This document shows, one piece after another, positions 33,733-42,350 of a stretch of 64,000 bases of DNA. The translations under genes were made by a program, and so were the position numbers. The stretch is from Saprospiraceae bacterium (lineage in GTDB: Bacteria > Bacteroidota > Bacteroidia > Chitinophagales > Saprospiraceae), in the NCBI GenBank assembly GCA_013360405.1, contig JABWBR010000047.1, forward strand, positions 52,187 to 116,186. Reading direction: 5' to 3'. Below the pieces are notes generated by a model that did no database searches, was not told the DNA's origin, and saw only the letters and a program-made list of their open reading frames with translations. The number at the start of each line of letters is the position of its first letter. Within the stretch, counting starts at the first letter, position 1.

Positions 33733-34812
33733 CTACTGCATGAATCTTTCAAAAGTCTTCCCATTAAACTTATATGCTCCGGTCTCGTGTGTGCCAAGCC
33801 ATAGGTCTCCATTGTTGTCTTTGTATATGGAGAACAGGGTAATGTCTTCGCCCCCGGCCTGCACAGGATAATAGGTGGTTTTTTTTCCATCGTATCGCCA
33901 TACGCCATTGGTATAGGTTGCTATCCATAATTCATTATTGTTGTCTCTGGCGATGGACATATACTCCCAGAAATCGCTGTCAGGGTTTCCATCTAAATTC
34001 CCGATACTTTTTTCCCTGCTGTAAAACGTATGTTTTTGTGAGTCGCTCCCGTACACATGATATCGATAAGCTGAATTGAACCAGAAATAACCGTCCTTAT
34101 CTTCTATTATTGAACGAACGCCATTGGAAGGGCCATTATGAAGTTCTGTTACATCCTCTTCAGAAATCCAGTCAAATGATTTTCCATTATAGCGACAGGC
34201 GCCCAGGGCGGCAGTGCCAAACCAAATATTTCCTTTGCTGTCTTTATAAATGGTGTATATCGCATGAGGATGGGAGTAGGTTGGGCCAAGTTTGGTTACA
34301 GGGAATTGTAAACGGTGTAACACTTTACCGTCATATCGATAGACCTTTCCTTCAAACTGCAAGGATTTAAATCATAAATCACCGGGGCGCAATGTCCATT
34401 CAAAACTATCAAGAACAGGTAACAAGCTGAATTTTTGTCCGTCGAATTGGCATACGCCTCCACTCGTATTGAAGTAGATGTTTCCAAATACGTCTTCCTG
34501 GATATCCTCCACTCTATTATGTGGCAATCCGCTTTTCGTGGTAAAATGAAGGATTGTTTTTCCGTCATATTTATACACCCCATCCTGCCAGCTTGCGAAC
34601 CAATAATTATTCTTCGAGTCCTGATAAACAGTCATTATGTTGTTGCCTGGTTCTTTTACGGTATCCCCCCAGGCAATAGGCGAGAGTGGGTCGCTCAAAG
34701 GATTGTTTGTCTTCTGGGAGGCATTTTGTGCGTTGCAGGCAGTGAGGTTGGCCAAAATAAAAAGCAATGAACAGGCATAGGCGTACAAACAGACTTTCTT
34801 TATTGGTTGCAT
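33733..34812 (-). pseudogene. Two-component-regulator-type propeller lipoprotein gene with one in-frame TGA
   Basis: Without the stop this would be a 359-residue lipoprotein (signal with ILANLTAC) of repeats such as IMTVYQDSKNNYWFASWQDGVYKYDGK, IYTIYKDSKGNIWFGTAALGACRYNGK and LFSIYKDNNGDLWLGTHETGAYKFNGK, the Reg_prop blades usually found in sensor kinases. A TGA at 34372-34374 follows RPGDL, and the frame goes on unchanged as FKSLQFEGKVYRYDGK. In the repeats that position is Trp (DLW), so a single TGG to TGA change explains it. No kinase follows. It is a nonsense pseudogene, a sequence error or, less likely, read through. Confidence 0.8.
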
Positions 34813-34921
34813 TTTTGTTTTCAAAGGTAGCGTGAAGCGCTTTGTTTGGGGGCTTATCAATTGTAAAAGAATGTAAGTGGGGTGTAAATGTTTCGGTAAG
34901 GAGCTTAACCATTATATATTC

Positions 34922-36067
34922 CTACCTGCCTTCTATCTCCAAAAATTCCCGAAAATCTGCCTGCGACAATACCTTAAAATCATGTGCCGGATAGGCCTCG
35001 GCAAAGGATGAGGGGAGCTTGACTGAGCGCGCGGGATTCCACTTCATTTCAAACGCGGCGAAACGGCCGTCGCTTTCTTCGAGGTAGTCTATTTCCTGTC
35101 CTTGTTTGGTGCGCCAGAAATAGGTGTTTACAAAATGGCGGCGGGCATAGCGGTTGCGCTTGAGGCGCTCGCTGATCAGGAAATTCTCCCAGAGTGCGCC
35201 TTTGTCCTGCCGCAAATCGAGGGGGGCAAAGTTGCCCACGAGCGCATTGCGGATGCCGTTATCGTAAAAATATACCTTCCGGGTAGTGGAGATCTCATTG
35301 CGCAAATTCCGGCTGAAAGGGCCCAGTCTGAAAATTACGTAAGCCTGCTCCAATGCGGTGATGTAATTGGAAACAGTCTGCTTGTCAACTTTAAGTAATT
35401 GCGAAAGCTCGTTGTACGACACTTCCGAACCTACCTGCAAAGCCAGCGCTTGCAGAAGTTGCACCAGTATCTCCGGTTTTCGGATGGGGGCAAACGACAG
35501 CAGGTCGCGGTAGAGGTTGTCGGAAGCAAGCCGGGCCAGGACTTCCTTTTCATTGCCGGGCTGCATTAACACTTCGGGGTACATACCGTAGATCAGGCGT
35601 TGCTCGAGGCCGCTTTCGGCGGTGAAAACGCCGGCATGGCCCGTCCATTCCTGCCAGCAAACGGGGTAGAGATAGTATTCGATCTTCCTGCCGGTCAGCG
35701 GTTCGTTGATCTGGTTGGCCAACTCGAAAGAAGAAGAACCCGTAGCTACCACGCGCGTATGGGGAAAATGATCGGCCATCAGTTTGAGGGTAATACCGAT
35801 ATTGCGAATGCGTTGTGCCTCGTCAAGCACAAACAGGTCGTACCCTTCCAGTATGGGGCGCAGCGCTTCGATGCCTATGTCTGTAAACCGGGTACGAACG
35901 GTTGGGTCGTCGCCGGTCAGGTACAGCGTTTTGCCGCTTGCCTGCTGTATGAAACGCTTCACCAGCGTGGTTTTTCCCGTCTGCCGGGGGCCGAGCAGCA
36001 GGATCAGCTTGTGTTGTGGCTCCGACAGGATCTGCGTTATTTCCGATTCGATATACCTTGAAATCAT
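34922..36067 (-). CDS. AAA_14/DUF4143 ATPase
   Basis: A 381-residue protein from MISRYIESEI. The AAA_14 domain has Walker A LGPRQTGKTTL (about residues 26-36), LYLTGDDP, Walker B LFVLDEAQRI (about 79-88) and sensor-1-like VVATGSSSFEL. A winged-helix-like middle (LSQLLKVDKQTVSNYITALEQAYVI) and a C-terminal DUF4143 nuclease-like fold (VYFYDNGIRNALVGNF, ENFLISERLKR, YFWRTKQGQEIDYLEE, FEMKW) follow. Such proteins are widespread, often mobile, and of unclear role. A 28-bp near-perfect palindrome ends directly at the start codon, leaving no normal ribosome-binding site. A TTG at 36091 is a possible but weaker start. Confidence 0.9.
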   Translation of the reverse strand: MISRYIESEITQILSEPQHKLILLLGPRQTGKTTLVKRFIQQASGKTLYLTGDDPTVRTRFTDIGIEALRPILEGYDLFVLDEAQRIRNIGITLKLMADHFPHTRVVATGSSSFELANQINEPLTGRKIEYYLYPVCWQEWTGHAGVFTAESGLEQRLIYGMYPEVLMQPGNEKEVLARLASDNLYRDLLSFAPIRKPEILVQLLQALALQVGSEVSYNELSQLLKVDKQTVSNYITALEQAYVIFRLGPFSRNLRNEISTTRKVYFYDNGIRNALVGNFAPLDLRQDKGALWENFLISERLKRNRYARRHFVNTYFWRTKQGQEIDYLEESDGRFAAFEMKWNPARSVKLPSSFAEAYPAHDFKVLSQADFREFLEIEGR

Positions 36068-36118
36068 ACTTTTGGCGATTATAATCCCCAAAAGTAATAA
36101 CTTTTAGCGATTATGATC
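36068..36118 (-). promoter_or_regulatory. Palindrome and direct repeat abutting the AAA_14 start codon
   Basis: ACTTTTGG (36068-36075) and CCAAAAGT (36088-36095) flank the perfect inner palindrome GATTATAATC (36077-36086); the 28 bp are symmetric except one base pair. A second half-site, ACTTTTAGCGATTATGATC, follows at 36100-36118 as a direct repeat with a 32-bp period. The first base after the palindrome (minus strand) is the A of the start codon. It could be an autoregulatory operator or a translation-blocking hairpin. Confidence 0.7.
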
Positions 36119-36282
36119 GCGGGAAAGCCACTATTTGTATCAGATGAATTGGAATCAGGATATTGAGGTTGGGGCTTTTGCTATGGTGGTTAGGCGCTTA
36201 TCCGAAGTTCAGCGCCTAAATTTTATAGAAGTCCCTTATTAGCCATTGCGGCAAGTTGATGTTAGCTGAAGCCTTTCTTTTC
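36119..36282. other. Non-coding gap between AAA_14 and TOPRIM genes
   Basis: About 160 bp with no supported gene and no clear hairpin. It holds the upstream region of the AAA_14 gene and the 3' flank of the TOPRIM gene. Confidence 0.5.
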
Positions 36283-36966
36283 CTATGGTTGGGTAGATAG
36301 GCTCTCAATCTTTGTTATCCAGTCATTAAAGTGTGGGCAGTGCTGTCTAAGATAATGAAGCCCGATTTTTTCAGCAGCTGTTACTCCTGCCGTTGTTTTT
36401 TGTTTACTGTAGCTTGGGAGATATCTTATTATTCTTTTAGATGGAGCATTTTCAGGTGTATCATTAATATCTTCAGGCTCAATGCCTTTAATCTCGTTTT
36501 TCAGATATTCAATTTCATTTTGTTTATCTGTGTAATAATAAGATAAGGAATCTGGATTTGAAAGCAATAGAGTTTCATATTCATATAGCTGAACATAAGG
36601 TATAAAATTTCTATTAGGAATTTGTTCTGAAAATTTTTCCTGCAATAATCGAACTTTATCCCTCCCGTTTTGAAGTCGTTTTATATCATTGTCGTATATT
36701 GTATTTCCTTGCGTTGGAAAATTATACAAATCAATCATTGTCGAAATGTAAACATTTGGATCTGTCTTATACTTAGAGATTAAGTTATTGATGTGTCTTT
36801 CTACGAAGTCAAAATTCGATCCTCCACCTTTTGTTCCGAGTTTACGATTGGTAAGCCATTGCTGTGCATCAATATGAATTCCATGCAAGATAAAGTGAGA
36901 ATACACAACCTGTCTCAGAAATCTTTCCTCAGTTTCTCCTTCTACTACAACAAAAATTCTTTTCAT
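36283..36966 (-). CDS. DUF4276 TOPRIM-like protein, partner of the upstream ATPase
   Basis: A 227-residue protein. The N-terminal IFVVVEGETEERFLRQVV carries the TOPRIM glutamate, the acidic strand is YISTMIDLYNFP, and a further Glu is in YVQLYEYETLLL; this is the DUF4276 pattern (TOPRIM-type nuclease fold). The start at MKRIF is fixed by an ATGA overlap with the stop of the ATPase gene (36963-36966). DUF4276 proteins occur with SMC/ABC-like ATPases in abortive-infection-type modules, the TOPRIM protein being the likely nuclease effector. The DNA is AT-rich compared with the flanks, suggesting transfer. Confidence 0.85.
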   Translation of the reverse strand: MKRIFVVVEGETEERFLRQVVYSHFILHGIHIDAQQWLTNRKLGTKGGGSNFDFVERHINNLISKYKTDPNVYISTMIDLYNFPTQGNTIYDNDIKRLQNGRDKVRLLQEKFSEQIPNRNFIPYVQLYEYETLLLSNPDSLSYYYTDKQNEIEYLKNEIKGIEPEDINDTPENAPSKRIIRYLPSYSKQKTTAGVTAAEKIGLHYLRQHCPHFNDWITKIESLSTQP

Positions 36967-38075
36967 GGTTTCCCCCCAATAATATTTTGATGCCATAAAT
37001 CTGATAAGCTATAGACGCCAATCCATTCACTAAGCTCCTGTTCACTAAGTTGCTTAAATTCAGATTGTCGTCCATTTCGAGTGACAACTACAATATCTTC
37101 AGGAGAAAATTCATTCAACATGTCAGCATCTTGCGTTGCAATAAAAACTTGACAGTATTCTGATACTCCTTGAATTAAATCACAAATTGTCTTAACTGCT
37201 GAGGGATGTAATCCCAACTCAGGTTCGTCCAAAAACATCACAGCAGGCAGTCTTTGGGGAGGTAAACATAATAATGTAATTAATGCCATTGCTCTGAGCA
37301 TACCATCACTTGCTTGGGTTGCAACGAACGTATAGGTTGAGTTTTTCTCTTTCCATCGCAAGTATGTTTTACCATACTGATCAATGAGAGAAAAGTCATC
37401 GAAAAATGGAATAACCTGTTGTAAGATACTAATGATTTTCTGGTAGATAGGTGCTTGATTTTCTTTCAATTCAAAAAGTACTGATGCCAAATTTCTTCCG
37501 TCCTCTTCTAAAAACCAATTGTTATTAATATCAGACTTGTTATTTCTTATAGGAGAATTAAATGTTGTATTGTGAAATTGATATGTGATGAGTTGTTGTA
37601 ATAATTTTTTTACTGTTCCTTGAGTCTTTCCAGTAGCTTCTGCGTTTATCAGTGCAGACTCCTTGTGACCTGCCCCCAAATCATACCAATTTTGATTTAG
37701 TGGCCGGTCATTAGCATTATATCTAAATTGCTCTTCCGTGTAAACAAAAGTATCTGAGGATGCATGTGACAATTTAAACCTGTATTCATTAGTCCCTGTT
37801 GTCGTTTTTAAGCATAAATATCCTGAAAGTTGGGGCGTAATCTCTGGTCCGTCAAAAAGAAAGACGGATGCCCCTCCATTTAAACCGGTATAATCTGATA
37901 GATTGCCAGTACCACTTAACATGTTTGACAAGAACTTAATAAAGCCGATAAAATTTGACTTTCCGGCGCCATTCTGTCCAATAAACACATTTATAGGCCG
38001 TGGATTAAAGTCAGTAAGATTCATAATACTTTTGAATCCTCTTATTGTTATTTTATCAATTTCGAATTTTCGCAT
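36963..38075 (-). CDS. ABC-type (AAA_21) ATPase of a putative defence pair
   Basis: A 370-residue ATPase. Walker A is FIGQNGAGKSNF (about residues 31-42), the signature-like region is QASDGMLRAMALITLL (about 261-276), Walker B is PAVMFLDEPELGLHP (about 281-295), and the H-switch region is QVFIATQDADMLNEF. No coiled-coil hinge of SMC length is present, so it is of the compact OLD/RecF-like AAA_21 kind. It precedes and overlaps (ATGA) a TOPRIM DUF4276 gene, an arrangement seen in phage-defence loci. AT-rich codon use sets it apart from the surrounding genes. Confidence 0.9.
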   Translation of the reverse strand: MRKFEIDKITIRGFKSIMNLTDFNPRPINVFIGQNGAGKSNFIGFIKFLSNMLSGTGNLSDYTGLNGGASVFLFDGPEITPQLSGYLCLKTTTGTNEYRFKLSHASSDTFVYTEEQFRYNANDRPLNQNWYDLGAGHKESALINAEATGKTQGTVKKLLQQLITYQFHNTTFNSPIRNNKSDINNNWFLEEDGRNLASVLFELKENQAPIYQKIISILQQVIPFFDDFSLIDQYGKTYLRWKEKNSTYTFVATQASDGMLRAMALITLLCLPPQRLPAVMFLDEPELGLHPSAVKTICDLIQGVSEYCQVFIATQDADMLNEFSPEDIVVVTRNGRQSEFKQLSEQELSEWIGVYSLSDLWHQNIIGGKP

Positions 38076-38265
38076 TTATTCCTTGTTTTTATTTTCGAAA
38101 ACAAAGGTAAGTATTTGATGGTTTTTATCGCTGATTAGTAACAGTGAATTGCAAATAGGATTTTGCCAACACCTGTTTCCCGAAAACGTCCAAGTTGGGA
38201 AGATGCGAAGCTCCGCATTTCTCCTCACAAAATCAAGGCCAGTAGAGATGTAATTTTTTGCGCAT
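38076..38265. other. Non-coding gap upstream of the ATPase-TOPRIM pair
   Basis: About 190 bp that should hold the promoter of the ATPase gene. No convincing TAnnTTTG/TTG pair or palindrome was found. Confidence 0.4.
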
Positions 38266-38775
38266 CTACGCCCCCCGCACTCCCCCCGGATCCTCCAAAT
38301 ACTGCCGCTCCCGCTCGGGCGTATAGCCAAAAGCTACGCCGGGAAGCAGCCGGCTCAGCGTAGTGGATACGAGTTTGAGCTGCCGGGCGGGAAGGCTCAC
38401 GACAATCTCGCTGCCGTCGTCGAGGCGGATGTGGATGTCGCCCCGGTTGATCATGTTTATGCCGAAGGGCATGACGGCCAGATTGACTGTGTAAACCCAT
38501 ACGATGCGGTGGGGTTGGCGATGGAGCAACTGATACAGCGGATGGCTCTCCAAACGCCATATTCGAATAGCGCCGTACATCCAGTATAGGCCCAAGAGCA
38601 GGAGTGAAAGGGCAATGATGGCTAGCACTGCGTGTTTTTGAAAAAACAACCAACCCAACGCTATGCCTATTGCCAGGATGGTGAGCGCAGCAGTCATTTG
38701 CATGCGGCTCTCCCGTTGTGCCGCCCTGAACAGGGCAACCATGCCTGGATGTCGGTATAGCGATGGGTTGGTCAA
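38266..38775 (-). CDS. Small membrane protein, unknown function
   Basis: A 169-residue protein with two adjacent transmembrane segments (about residues 26-44 and 49-69), then a soluble domain with HRIVWVYTVNLAVMPFGINMINRGDIHIRLDDG and ARQLKLVSTTLSRLLPGVAFGYTPE. The MGINMI..GDI.I...DG.....L pattern hints at a PH-like or YcxB-type domain, but I cannot assign a family. It starts 11 bp after the stop of the GH30 gene on the same strand, so the two may be cotranscribed. Confidence 0.65.
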   Translation of the reverse strand: MTNPSLYRHPGMVALFRAAQRESRMQMTAALTILAIGIALGWLFFQKHAVLAIIALSLLLLGLYWMYGAIRIWRLESHPLYQLLHRQPHRIVWVYTVNLAVMPFGINMINRGDIHIRLDDGSEIVVSLPARQLKLVSTTLSRLLPGVAFGYTPERERQYLEDPGGVRGA

Positions 38776-38786
38776 GCTTTATTCGT

Positions 38787-40241
38787 TTATTTCACCACCA
38801 ATGTCTGAATAGAGTGGGGCAGGCTCGTCACTTCGGCGGCCTTGCCGGCTATCCAGAGGCGGTAGGGGATTTTTTCTTTGCCCGGGTTCATTACCACAAC
38901 CACAATTTGTCCGTCGGGGTTCAAAAACGCGGTGGTCAGCAGGTGCCCGCGGCTGGTGGAGCTGACGATGCGCCTGGCGCCCGGCTTGATGTACTTGGAG
39001 AAGTGGCCGATGTAATAAAACGAGTTCATGTAGTACAACTTGCCTGATTTGGTATCGGCGTGCAGGGGAGCAAAGCAGAAGTTGCCCACGTGGTTGGGAC
39101 CGCCGTGTTCGTCGAGCAGGATATTCCAGTCGGTCCAGCCCACGGCGCCGTTGTTGAAGTCGTTGATCATGGCGCGGCCGTAGTCTTCGCCCCATTTCCA
39201 GTCGTTGATGCGGGGCATGTTGAAGCGCTCGACGCAGCCTTCGGTGAAGATGAGGTTGGTCTTAGGAAAGGATTCCGAAACGCGCCTGACGTTGTCGAAT
39301 ATCTCGCCGCCGCCGGTCCAGTCTTCGTACCAGTGAAAGCCGATGCCCCACACGTATTTGGCGGCTGCGGGGTCGCTAAGTATGGTACTTGCGCGCTGGT
39401 AGATCAGGTCGCGGTTGTGGTCCCAGGCGATTAGCTTTTTGTTTTTCAGGCCCGACTTGTGAAGCGTGGGACCGAGGTATTTTTTGATAAAATCGCGCTC
39501 TTCTTCGGCGGTAAAAATGCAGGATTCCCAGGTTTGTTTGGCCATGGGTTCGTTTTGCACGCTGAGGCCCCACACAGGGACACCCGACTTTTCGAGGGCT
39601 TTGATGTATTTTACGTAGTAATTGGCCCAACTCTGGAAAAACTCCGGTTTGAGTTTGCCGCCCTGCAGCATGCTGTTGTTGTCTTTCATCCAGGCCGGCG
39701 GGCTCCAGGGGCTCACGTACAGCGGAATCTGTCCGCCTGCCGCAGCAATGGCCTGCTTGATAAAAGGCAGACGGTACTGCTCGTCGTGGGCGATGTTAAA
39801 CGTCTTTAGCGAAGCGTCGCCCTCCTCCACATACGTATAGCTTCCGCTCGAAAAATCGCAGCTGTGGATATTGGTGCGCAACAAGGAATAGCCGATGCCT
39901 TTTTCTTTATCGAAATATTGCTGTAATACTTCTTGTTGCTTTTCTTTGGGCAATTTGGCAAATGTTTCCGCCGAGGCGTCGGTAATAGCCCCGCCGATGC
40001 CGAGGAAAGGCTGGAAAGTCTTGGTGGGATCGACGAATATGCAGGGCTGCGTTTCGAACGGCTGGCCAAAATCGCTGAATTGCAGGGTAGCGGTTTGGGA
40101 CATCCGGTAATCGGTGCTGTCGGCGGTGGTATACACCAGGATTTGTTTGCCGGCCAGATCGACAACCCGCATGCTATCCGATGTCGGAAACGTAAAAGCG
40201 AGCATCACACAAAGGCCGGAAAGAAGCAATATCTTGTTCAT
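38787..40241 (-). CDS. GH30 glycosidase (glucosylceramidase-like)
   Basis: A 484-residue secreted enzyme from MNKILLLSGL, with signal peptide (CVMLAFTFP). GH30 features: FLGIGGAITDASAE near residue 77, YSLLRTNIHSCDFSSGSYTY, WSPPAWMKDN, acid/base Glu in LSVQNEPMAKQTWESC, and nucleophile Glu in LIFTEGCVERF, followed by the side beta-domain. Family members cleave beta-glucosyl, beta-xylosyl or beta-1,6-glucan links; the substrate is not clear. The start at 40241 is preferred over an in-frame codon 63 bases upstream because it begins a proper signal peptide. Confidence 0.93.
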   Translation of the reverse strand: MNKILLLSGLCVMLAFTFPTSDSMRVVDLAGKQILVYTTADSTDYRMSQTATLQFSDFGQPFETQPCIFVDPTKTFQPFLGIGGAITDASAETFAKLPKEKQQEVLQQYFDKEKGIGYSLLRTNIHSCDFSSGSYTYVEEGDASLKTFNIAHDEQYRLPFIKQAIAAAGGQIPLYVSPWSPPAWMKDNNSMLQGGKLKPEFFQSWANYYVKYIKALEKSGVPVWGLSVQNEPMAKQTWESCIFTAEEERDFIKKYLGPTLHKSGLKNKKLIAWDHNRDLIYQRASTILSDPAAAKYVWGIGFHWYEDWTGGGEIFDNVRRVSESFPKTNLIFTEGCVERFNMPRINDWKWGEDYGRAMINDFNNGAVGWTDWNILLDEHGGPNHVGNFCFAPLHADTKSGKLYYMNSFYYIGHFSKYIKPGARRIVSSTSRGHLLTTAFLNPDGQIVVVVMNPGKEKIPYRLWIAGKAAEVTSLPHSIQTLVVK

Positions 40242-40294
40242 GATGAGGAACGGTATTTGTGGAAAATAATACTGTGAAATTACGAAGTTTTTGG

Positions 40295-40364
40295 CAGTCA
40301 GCACTTAGCACTTAGCACTCGGATCAAAGAAGCTGAGTGCTGAGTGCTGACTGCTGAGTGCTAA
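40295..40364. repeat. Inverted word array between divergent GH30 and parE
   Basis: CAGCACTTAGCACTTAGCACT on one arm and GAGTGCTGAGTGCTGACTGC with one more copy on the other. The arms are complementary and made of 9- to 10-bp tandem words. Because the flanking genes are divergent, it cannot be a simple gene-end terminator. Confidence 0.85.
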
Positions 40365-40442
40365 CAAACATTTTGTTTTTAATTTTGCATTTCTACAAAA
40401 AAAAGCGTACTTTGGCAGTCTTAAAACTGTCGTAATACCATT

Positions 40443-42341
40443 ATGTCGCAAGTAACCTATACCGAAGATAACATCCGTTCGCTGGACTGGCGCGAGCATA
40501 TTCGCATGCGCCCGGGCATGTACATTGGCAAACTGGGCGACGGCTCGTCGGCCGATGACGGCATTTATGTGCTGCTCAAAGAAGTGATCGACAACTCGAT
40601 CGATGAATTCGTGATGGGTTATGGCAAGCAAATTGACATCGACATCCAGGAGGGGAAGGTGACTGTGCGCGACTACGGCCGCGGCATACCCCTGGGCAAG
40701 GTGGTCGATTGCGTAAGCAAAATCAATACCGGCGGAAAATACGATTCCAAAGCCTTCAAGAAATCGGTGGGGCTCAACGGCGTGGGTACCAAGGCGGTCA
40801 ACGCCCTCTCGGATTATTTCAAGGTGCAGGCTATTCGCGAAGGCAAAACCAAAATTGCCGAGTTCAACCAGGGAGAAATACTTAAAGACCACAAAATCGG
40901 CAACTCCAACGAGGCTACCGGTACTATCATCGAATTCCAGCCCGATGGGTCGGTGTTTAAAAAATTCCGCTATCGCCACGAGTATGTGGAAAATCAATTG
41001 TGGAATTATGCGTTTCTGAACGCGGGCTTGAAGCTCTACTATAACGGTTCGGTGTTTTTTTCCAAAGACGGCCTGCTCGACCTGCTTTCGCGCAAGACCA
41101 GCCAGGAAAGTCTGCGTTACCCCATTATCCACCTCAAAGACGCCGACCTGGAGATCGCCATGAGCCATGGCAACCATTACGGCGAGTTTTATTATTCGTT
41201 TGTAAACGGCCAGAATACTACGCAGGGCGGCACGCACCTCAATGCGTTTAAAGAGGCGGTGGTTGAAACCATCCAAAAGCACTTCAAAAAGACTTACGAC
41301 CGGCGAGATATCTTGTCCAGCATCGTAGCGGCCATCAGCATCCGGGTAGAAGAACCCGTTTTTGAATCGCAAACCAAAACCAAACTGGGCTCTAGCGATA
41401 TGGGGCCGCAGGGGCCGACCATACGCACGTTTATCGGCAATTTTGTAAAAGAACAACTCGACAACTTCCTGCACCGTCATGCCGAAGTGCGCGAAGCGCT
41501 GGAGAAGCGCATCATCCAGTCGCAGCGCGAACGCGAGGAAATTGCCGATATTAAAAAGCTGGCCAACCAACGCGCTAAAAAAGCCAACCTGCACAACAAG
41601 AAGTTGCGCGACTGCCGCCTGCACTTCAGCGACGGCCCCCGCACGACTTCCGAAGACCTGCGCCTGGCTACTACGATCTTTATCACCGAGGGCGATTCGG
41701 CCAGCGGTTCTATCACCAAGGCCCGCGACGTACAAACGCAGGCCGTCTTCAGCCTGCGTGGCAAACCGCTCAACTGCTACGGGCTCACCAAAAAGGTAGT
41801 CTACGAAAACGAAGAATTCAACCTGCTCCAACACGCCCTCGATATCGAGGATATGCTAGAAAGCCTGCGCTACAACCGCGTGGTTATCGCCACCGACGCC
41901 GACGTAGACGGCATGCACATCAGGCTGCTGCTGCTTACGTTTTTCCTCCAGTTTTTCCCCGACCTGGTGCGCAACGGCCACCTCTATATCCTCGACACCC
42001 CGCTTTTCAGGGTGCGCGACAAACAAAAGACGTTTTATTGTTATAGCGAAGAGGAAAAACAACAGGCCATCAAGCAATTGCGCGGCAAACCGGAGATCAC
42101 CCGGTTTAAAGGCCTCGGCGAAATATCGCCCGACGAGTTCAAAGATTTTATCTCCGATAATATCCGCCTCGAACCGGTGGTGATGAACGAAGAAACCAAT
42201 ATCGACGACATCCTGGAGTATTATATGGGGAAAAATACGCCCGCCCGCCAGGATTTTATCATCGACAACCTGCGGGTGGAAAAAGACGAAGTGCACAATA
42301 ACGAAGAACCCGCTGCCGTCGAAGTAGCTACCGCCATATAA
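40443..42341 (+). CDS. parE: DNA topoisomerase IV subunit B
   Basis: A 632-residue type IIA topoisomerase ATPase subunit. The GHKL ATPase is shown by the Glu in [23 protein letters not shown] and [13 protein letters not shown]; the TOPRIM domain by [11 protein letters not shown] (about residues 417-427), GKPLNCYG and [11 protein letters not shown] (about 483-493); and the tail by [13 protein letters not shown]. Length and lack of the long GyrB insert match the ParE-type proteins of Bacteroidota. With ParC it decatenates daughter chromosomes. parC, often adjacent, is not here; a GH20 gene follows after 9 bp. Confidence 0.93.
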   Translation: MSQVTYTEDNIRSLDWREHIRMRPGMYIGKLGDGSSADDGIYVLLKEVIDNSIDEFVMGYGKQIDIDIQEGKVTVRDYGRGIPLGKVVDCVSKINTGGKYDSKAFKKSVGLNGVGTKAVNALSDYFKVQAIREGKTKIAEFNQGEILKDHKIGNSNEATGTIIEFQPDGSVFKKFRYRHEYVENQLWNYAFLNAGLKLYYNGSVFFSKDGLLDLLSRKTSQESLRYPIIHLKDADLEIAMSHGNHYGEFYYSFVNGQNTTQGGTHLNAFKEAVVETIQKHFKKTYDRRDILSSIVAAISIRVEEPVFESQTKTKLGSSDMGPQGPTIRTFIGNFVKEQLDNFLHRHAEVREALEKRIIQSQREREEIADIKKLANQRAKKANLHNKKLRDCRLHFSDGPRTTSEDLRLATTIFITEGDSASGSITKARDVQTQAVFSLRGKPLNCYGLTKKVVYENEEFNLLQHALDIEDMLESLRYNRVVIATDADVDGMHIRLLLLTFFLQFFPDLVRNGHLYILDTPLFRVRDKQKTFYCYSEEEKQQAIKQLRGKPEITRFKGLGEISPDEFKDFISDNIRLEPVVMNEETNIDDILEYYMGKNTPARQDFIIDNLRVEKDEVHNNEEPAAVEVATAI

Positions 42342-42350
42342 CTTTCTAAT

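Noticed and set aside
36283..38075. Identification of the ATPase-TOPRIM pair as the PARIS system
   Set aside because: In PARIS the second protein is of the DUF4435 type; the motifs here (VEGETEERF, MIDLYNFP) fit DUF4276 better, so only a general ATPase-TOPRIM assignment is made.
40305..41834. A 509-codon open frame on the strand opposite parE
   Set aside because: It is fully antisense to a clear parE gene, has no recognisable domain, and begins and ends at places set by the parE codon use. It is a shadow frame caused by GC-biased codons.
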